Assembly (NCBI GenBank): GCA_947488935.1
Contig: CANLBN010000004.1
Location: forward strand, 62,001 to 126,000
Direction of reading: 5' to 3'
DNA from: an uncultured Pseudomonadales bacterium
GTDB taxonomy: Bacteria; Pseudomonadota; Gammaproteobacteria; Pseudomonadales; Cellvibrionaceae
Length of the DNA: 64,000 nt
Each line of letters opens with the position of its first letter. The stretch's first letter is position 1. The notes under the pieces were generated by a model. It was not told where the DNA came from. It saw only the letters and a program-made list of their open reading frames with translations, and searched no databases. This document shows positions 59,562 to 64,000 of the stretch, one piece after another. Position numbers and translations under genes: made by a program.

Positions 59562-60140
59562 TTAGTATTCAAGTAAATACTCTCGTTGCCGATCGATCAA
59601 CTCTTGCAGCTCTTGTAATAGTTTCTTAATTGTTTTTATATCTGACAAATCAACTTTTACTTGACCGACATCGAGAAGGTTAATTTTTTTTGCTGAAGCA
59701 TTTTGAGCAATATCACTAGACAGTGTATTGCTCAGTTGCTCGCGACGCACTCTACTTTCTTCTTGCTCTTGCTTGGAAGCAATAGAGCCTAAATTTTCGA
59801 ATAGCTGGCATAATTCAGTAAGCCCACTACTCTCTTGATCATATAAGGTTCGCAGCTCATTAAACTGAGAGATGTCTAGAAAGCTTTTTTTTGTATCATC
59901 AAAGACATCAACTAACCTAAAGTCTCTGTCACTTAATGTGGATTTTTGATGATGGGCCAATAACTCATTACAATAAGACACACAAGCAAAATATAATTGT
60001 AACAAAATAGAATCGATATAAGCCTGTTTTTGAGCAGCGGTAGAGGATACAGACTGATGATTTTCATAAGCCGTAATAAGGAACCGGGTAGCGGTTAGGC
60101 GTCGATTGACTTGAGACGAATAGGAATAATCTTTCTCCAT
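59562..60140 (-). CDS. DUF6586-type protein between topA and hydrolase
   Basis: A 192-residue cytoplasmic, mostly helical protein: QVNRRLTATRFLITA at the start, YIDSILLQLYFACVSYCNELLAHHQ near residues 41-65, and a C-terminal DLSDIKTIKKLLQELQELI helix. Pseudomonas carries a similar small gene next to topA, described only as a domain of unknown function. No catalytic or binding residues can be named. It lies 105 bp after topA, with a hairpin in between. Confidence 0.7.
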   Translation of the reverse strand: MEKDYSYSSQVNRRLTATRFLITAYENHQSVSSTAAQKQAYIDSILLQLYFACVSYCNELLAHHQKSTLSDRDFRLVDVFDDTKKSFLDISQFNELRTLYDQESSGLTELCQLFENLGSIASKQEQEESRVRREQLSNTLSSDIAQNASAKKINLLDVGQVKVDLSDIKTIKKLLQELQELIDRQREYLLEY

Positions 60141-60195
60141 TACTAATCACCACTCTCCCAAAGTCTATTTATGCAAATATTTTCAAACATAAATG

Positions 60196-60234
60196 CACAC
60201 CAATAAAATTACTATGCAATCTTTTATTAGTGTG
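60196..60234 (-). terminator. Hairpin between topA and the DUF6586 gene
   Basis: CACACCAATAAAA at 60196-60208 pairs with TTTTATTAGTGTG at 60222-60234 (one position is a U-G wobble in the leftward RNA). There is no T run after it, so it is at most an attenuator or processing site. Confidence 0.35.
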
Positions 60235-60245
60235 TTTGTTATGTG

Positions 60246-62939
60246 TTATGCAGATTTTTTAGATGTTTTTTTAGCTTTTTTAGCCTTTGTTTTTTTAGCC
60301 ACTTTTTTAATAGGCTTAGCAGAAACGACCCATTTTCCACCTTCGTAAAAAGCTTTCCAACCCGTTGCCTTACCGTCAACTTCTGATTGAACATACTGTT
60401 CTTTAGTTTTACGACTATATCTTACTAAAGTAGGTATACCATCATCATCAGCTATAGGAGCACTGAATAAAAAATTGTATTTAGGGTCTATTTCATCTTT
60501 ATGGGGCAGTAACTCTGCTACTAGTGGCGCCCTCGTTTCTCGGTTTTTAGGAAACTGACTAGCGGCCAAAAAGAGGCCACTCGCACCATCGCGTAAAATA
60601 TAAGTATCATCAACTTTTTGACACTGCAACTCAGGCATTGGCACAGGGTCCATCTTGGGTGGCGCAGCTTCTCCATTTCTTAATAACTTACGGGTATTTT
60701 TACACTCATCGTTGGTACAACCAAAGTACTTACCAAAACGCCCTGTTTTTAGCTGCATTTCGTTAGAACATTTATCACACTCAATAATTGGGCCATCGTA
60801 GCCTTTGATTTTAAAACTACCGGCTTCGATCTCGTAACCTTCGCAATCAGGATTGTTACCACAGATATGCAATTTCGTTTTTTCGTCAGCGAGATAACTG
60901 TCCATTGCAGTATTACAAATACTACAACGCTTTTTATTACGCAGTTTTTGAACCTCTTCTTCCTCATCATAATCGGTGCTCACTACATCGTCACCAGAGA
61001 CAAGGTTCATGGTCGTTTTACAGCGCTCTTTTGGTGGTAAAGCATAGCCTGAGCAGCCTAAGAAAACACCAGTACTGCCTGTGCGTATCTGCATATTACG
61101 GCCACAGCTTGTACATTTAATACTAGTTTCTGTTGGCGAGTTGCCACGCATGCCACTATCGGGATGTTGAGCAGCAGCGAGTTTTTCAGAAAAGTCCTGA
61201 TAAAATTGATCAAGTAAATCACGCCACTTTAATTTTTCATCCGCTACATCGTCGAGAGAACTTTCCATTTTTGCGGTAAAGCTGTAGTCCATTAGATCTG
61301 TGAAATTCTCTACCAGCCTGTCAGTAACAATATCGCCCATTTTTTCTGCATAAAAACGGCGGTTTTCAACATGTACATAACCTCTATCTTGAATCGTCGA
61401 AATAATCGATGCATAGGTTGAGGGGCGGCCAATGCCTCTTTTTTCAAGCTCCTTGACTAAACTTGCTTCTGTATAACGCGCAGTCGGCTTGGTAAAATGC
61501 TGCTTAGGGTCAAGCTTATTGAGATCTAGCACATCACCTACTTTTAGGTCAGGTAATAGTACATCCTCTTCTTTTTTACCCGAGGGTGGTTGTACACGCA
61601 TAAATCCGTCAAAGCGAATAACTCGCCCACGGGTGCGTAGTTCAAAATCATCGGCACTAACAACAATCGAGGTGCTTGTGAATTCTGCGGGGCTCATTTG
61701 ACATGCCACAAACTGTTGCCAGATAAGTGTATAAAGGCGCTCTGCATCACGCTCCATGCCCGATAGCTGTGTGGGGGTAACATTGACATTAGATGGGCGA
61801 ATAGCCTCATGCGCCTCTTGTGCCCCATCCTTGCTGCTATAGCTAACAGGGTTAGCAGGTAAGTATTTTTTACCATAGTTCTCGAGGACATAATCTCTGC
61901 AACTAGCCACAGCCTCTTGGCTAAGATTAGTCGAGTCCGTACGCATATAGGTGATATACCCTGCTTCATACAAGCGCTGCGCCATCATCATAGTTTTTTT
62001 CACGCCAAAGCTTAAGCGTGTACTGGCTGCTTGCTGTAGCGTCGAAGTAATAAAAGGAGCACTCGGCTTGGATGATGTTGGCTTATCATCACGCTTTGCA
62101 ACGGTATAAGTCGCTTTTTCCAGTAGAGCAACGGCAGCCATTGCCTGATCCTTACTAACAGGCTTAAATGCTTCTTTTTTATACTTTTTGACATCGCATT
62201 TGATACTGTCTTTTTTCTGCGTGTTCAAAAGTGCATTAATATCCCAATACTCCTCTGGAATAAAAGCTCTAATCTCGCGTTCTCGCTCAACAACCAAGCG
62301 TGCAGCAACAGATTGCACCCGACCAGCCGATAGTCCACGGGCAACCTTTTCCCATAAAAGTGGCGATACCATATAACCCACTATACGGTCTAAGAAACGC
62401 CTAGCTTGCTGTGCATCAACCCGACTCTGATCAAGCACACCTGGTGCTTCAAATGCTTTTTGGATGGCTGTTTTGGTAATTTCATTAAATACAACACGAC
62501 GATAACGCGTCTCGTCGCCGCCTATGGCCTGTTGCAGATGCCAAGCTATCGCCTCCCCTTCTCTATCCAAATCCGTTGCGAGGTAGATAACATCTGCGTT
62601 TTCAGCAAGTTTGGTCAGCTCGTTAACAACCTTTTCTTTGCCGGGTAAGATTTCGTACTGAGCAGCCCAGTTATTACCAGGGTCTATGCCCATACGTTTT
62701 ATCAGCTGCTGACGCGATTTTTTGGCCTTATGGATAATCTTATCTTCCGGTGACAACTTACGCGTAATTGCTGCCTGTCTTGCGCGCTCTTTGGGATCAA
62801 CCGGCTTTTTTTGCGACCCGCTTGTTGGCAAATCACGGATATGGCCAACACTCGATTTAACGATATAGTCACTACCCAAATATTTATTGATAGTTTTTGC
62901 TTTTGCAGGAGACTCTACAATGACAAGCGATTTGGACAT
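60246..62939 (-). CDS. topA: DNA topoisomerase I
   Basis: Type IA enzyme that relaxes negative supercoils. The Toprim domain begins [20 protein letters not shown], with acidic DLDREGEA; the catalytic Tyr lies in [11 protein letters not shown]. Four-Cys zinc-ribbon modules follow ([26 protein letters not shown] with CTNDEC), then a Lys-rich tail [14 protein letters not shown]. The 897 residues are close to the Pseudomonas and E. coli sizes. A DUF6586 gene and a hydrolase follow on the same strand. Confidence 0.97.
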   Translation of the reverse strand: MSKSLVIVESPAKAKTINKYLGSDYIVKSSVGHIRDLPTSGSQKKPVDPKERARQAAITRKLSPEDKIIHKAKKSRQQLIKRMGIDPGNNWAAQYEILPGKEKVVNELTKLAENADVIYLATDLDREGEAIAWHLQQAIGGDETRYRRVVFNEITKTAIQKAFEAPGVLDQSRVDAQQARRFLDRIVGYMVSPLLWEKVARGLSAGRVQSVAARLVVEREREIRAFIPEEYWDINALLNTQKKDSIKCDVKKYKKEAFKPVSKDQAMAAVALLEKATYTVAKRDDKPTSSKPSAPFITSTLQQAASTRLSFGVKKTMMMAQRLYEAGYITYMRTDSTNLSQEAVASCRDYVLENYGKKYLPANPVSYSSKDGAQEAHEAIRPSNVNVTPTQLSGMERDAERLYTLIWQQFVACQMSPAEFTSTSIVVSADDFELRTRGRVIRFDGFMRVQPPSGKKEEDVLLPDLKVGDVLDLNKLDPKQHFTKPTARYTEASLVKELEKRGIGRPSTYASIISTIQDRGYVHVENRRFYAEKMGDIVTDRLVENFTDLMDYSFTAKMESSLDDVADEKLKWRDLLDQFYQDFSEKLAAAQHPDSGMRGNSPTETSIKCTSCGRNMQIRTGSTGVFLGCSGYALPPKERCKTTMNLVSGDDVVSTDYDEEEEVQKLRNKKRCSICNTAMDSYLADEKTKLHICGNNPDCEGYEIEAGSFKIKGYDGPIIECDKCSNEMQLKTGRFGKYFGCTNDECKNTRKLLRNGEAAPPKMDPVPMPELQCQKVDDTYILRDGASGLFLAASQFPKNRETRAPLVAELLPHKDEIDPKYNFLFSAPIADDDGIPTLVRYSRKTKEQYVQSEVDGKATGWKAFYEGGKWVVSAKPIKKVAKKTKAKKAKKTSKKSA

Positions 62940-63332
62940 ACTACCTACTCTAAGTGCTTTAGTTTTGTGTTTCGTTTATGTCTTTATCTTAAAAGCTAAG
63001 TACGTATTAATAGACCTAGTACGCTTAAAAAGCTAATAAATATATAATAAACAGGAACTGTGATAATCATAATGGGAGGCATATATAAAACGTCCGTGGA
63101 CGCGGGTCAAGTAATTTATGTATTTAACTATCAGTTAACTACCCATCTTTATACATTGTCAATTGCATTCTAAAGTTGTATTTGGATAGAAAACAAACAC
63201 TCACTCACCCATCAAAGACTCAGTAAAAATAAATACTAGGCTGTAACACCTATGTAAAAAAGACTTAAGTATTCATTAAAAACGTCGATAACTATTATTA
63301 AGAATGGTCTTTTATTGAATTAGATATCACTT
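62940..63332. other. 393-bp divergent intergenic region topA | partial gene
   Basis: Contains the topA promoter region and a short palindrome CGTCC-GT-GGACG at 63091-63102. A 33-codon rightward frame from 63073 has no ribosome binding site and is not called. Confidence 0.5.
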
Positions 63333-64000
63333 ATGTCTGCTTTTGCAAGCTTATTACTTTTTATCTTTGTCGCACTATTGTCAATGTGCGTCGTCGCTTA
63401 TAGTAACTATAGAGTAGAGCAAAACAAAAAAATACGTGTAAAAATACAGCACCATAAGGCAAGGATTGAGCAGTTAGAAGACATTGTGTTAGTGCTCGAT
63501 CGCTTATGCGATAACAGGATGATAACAACACTAATCAATGACGATGTTATTGAAATCTATGAAGAAATGATCGAGCTCTCGCCTAAAACTCTCTATATTA
63601 AGGCTGGACACACTAACGCTAAAATGCGTTCAAGCGTATTAAGCGATGATTCTCATCCAAAGCAAATTGACCGCATATGTACAAGTGATGCACAAATTGC
63701 ACGCTGTAGAGCCTATATACAAGAAACATCAACCATCTTAAGGAGGCAAAACTCCGAAGGAAAGTTCTCTGCAACAGAGCTGCAAGAATTCATCAACGAG
63801 CTAAATTGGCTTCACTTACAAGTATACGTAATAACTAATATTGCTGAAGGACATAAAGCGTACTCGCGCAATGATATATTAAAAGCCAATGGGTTTTATA
63901 AAAAGGCACAGACGGAGTTGTTAGGCTCCGGACACCCCGATGAACGCCGTCACAAAATGATTACACAAGTGGCAGATATTTTATTTGGGCGTCGCCGCTT
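63333..64000 (+). CDS. Partial membrane-anchored protein of unknown function (runs off the window)
   Basis: An open frame begins at the ATG at 63333 and has no stop before the window ends (222 codons). The N-terminus has one hydrophobic helix (SAFASLLLFIFVALLSMCVV, about 2-22), then a basic, probably coiled-coil stretch (about 25-50) and a soluble, helical cytoplasmic part ending FGRRR. There are no domains I recognise. It is divergent from topA; Pseudomonas has a hypothetical gene at the matching place before the fatty acid oxidation genes, but the link is only positional. Confidence 0.75.
   Translation, partial: MSAFASLLLFIFVALLSMCVVAYSNYRVEQNKKIRVKIQHHKARIEQLEDIVLVLDRLCDNRMITTLINDDVIEIYEEMIELSPKTLYIKAGHTNAKMRSSVLSDDSHPKQIDRICTSDAQIARCRAYIQETSTILRRQNSEGKFSATELQEFINELNWLHLQVYVITNIAEGHKAYSRNDILKANGFYKKAQTELLGSGHPDERRHKMITQVADILFGRRR

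Noticed and set aside
63073..63174. 33-codon frame upstream of the final partial gene
   Set aside because: There is no ribosome binding site and no family resemblance.

Overview
The window looks like a stretch of chromosome from an AT-rich marine gammaproteobacterium. Much of its gene order matches Pseudomonas as I remember it: trxB-aat-bpt-infA-clpA-clpS-cspD-icd on the left, and nqrA-F, the long GAPDH, mfd, csiV, MTI phosphorylase, nagZ, lexA-sulA, DUF6586 and topA on the right. A sodium-pumping NADH:quinone reductase, a TRAP transporter and a methylated-amine-type demethylation operon suit a marine heterotroph. A Cellvibrionales-like placement is a guess from general character only. No rRNA, tRNA, CRISPR array, phage or intact insertion sequence was seen.

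Layout. 1-9.9 kb: protein quality control and N-end rule (aat, bpt, clpA, clpS), infA, trxB, cspD, monomeric isocitrate dehydrogenase, then rluE-nudJ. 10-28 kb: an accessory catabolic and transport region. It holds a TRAP transporter with a divergent IclR regulator, then a leftward block etfB-etfA-purU-DMGDH-like-folD-XRE/cupin regulator-GMC oxidoreductase, and a divergent taurine-type ABC transporter whose permease carries a large extra extracytoplasmic domain. The leftward enzymes form a logical pathway: oxidative N-demethylation onto tetrahydrofolate, electrons to ETF, and C1 oxidation to formate by FolD and PurU. 28-31 kb: pntA-pntB transhydrogenase. 31-33 kb: a FimL-like protein. 33.7-41 kb: nqrABCDEF-apbE-nqrM. 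41-49 kb: long GAPDH, mfd-csiV, a cold-shock protein and MTI phosphorylase. 49-54 kb: a leftward five-gene signalling operon set between genes that are close neighbours in Pseudomonas. 54-64 kb: mscS-like, nagZ, lexA-sulA, an Asp-nucleophile alpha/beta hydrolase, DUF6586, topA and a partial membrane-anchored gene.

The most unusual system is the 49-54 kb operon. It encodes a membrane-bound kinase with CheA-type Hpt and ATPase modules but no CheW domain, a single-domain CheY-like receiver, a CheX-type phosphatase with its E-x-x-N motif, an ammonium transporter, and an unrecognised 237-residue protein. It has its own sigma70-like promoter and a leader of about 250 nt. It looks like a self-contained ammonium-linked phosphorelay with a built-in phosphatase. 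Smaller items include a terminator-like hairpin built on the apbE start codon, a probable non-AUG start for the mscS-like gene, a 15-bp tandem repeat inside the hydrolase gene, a VOC-family gene remnant, and a candidate small RNA next to nqrM.
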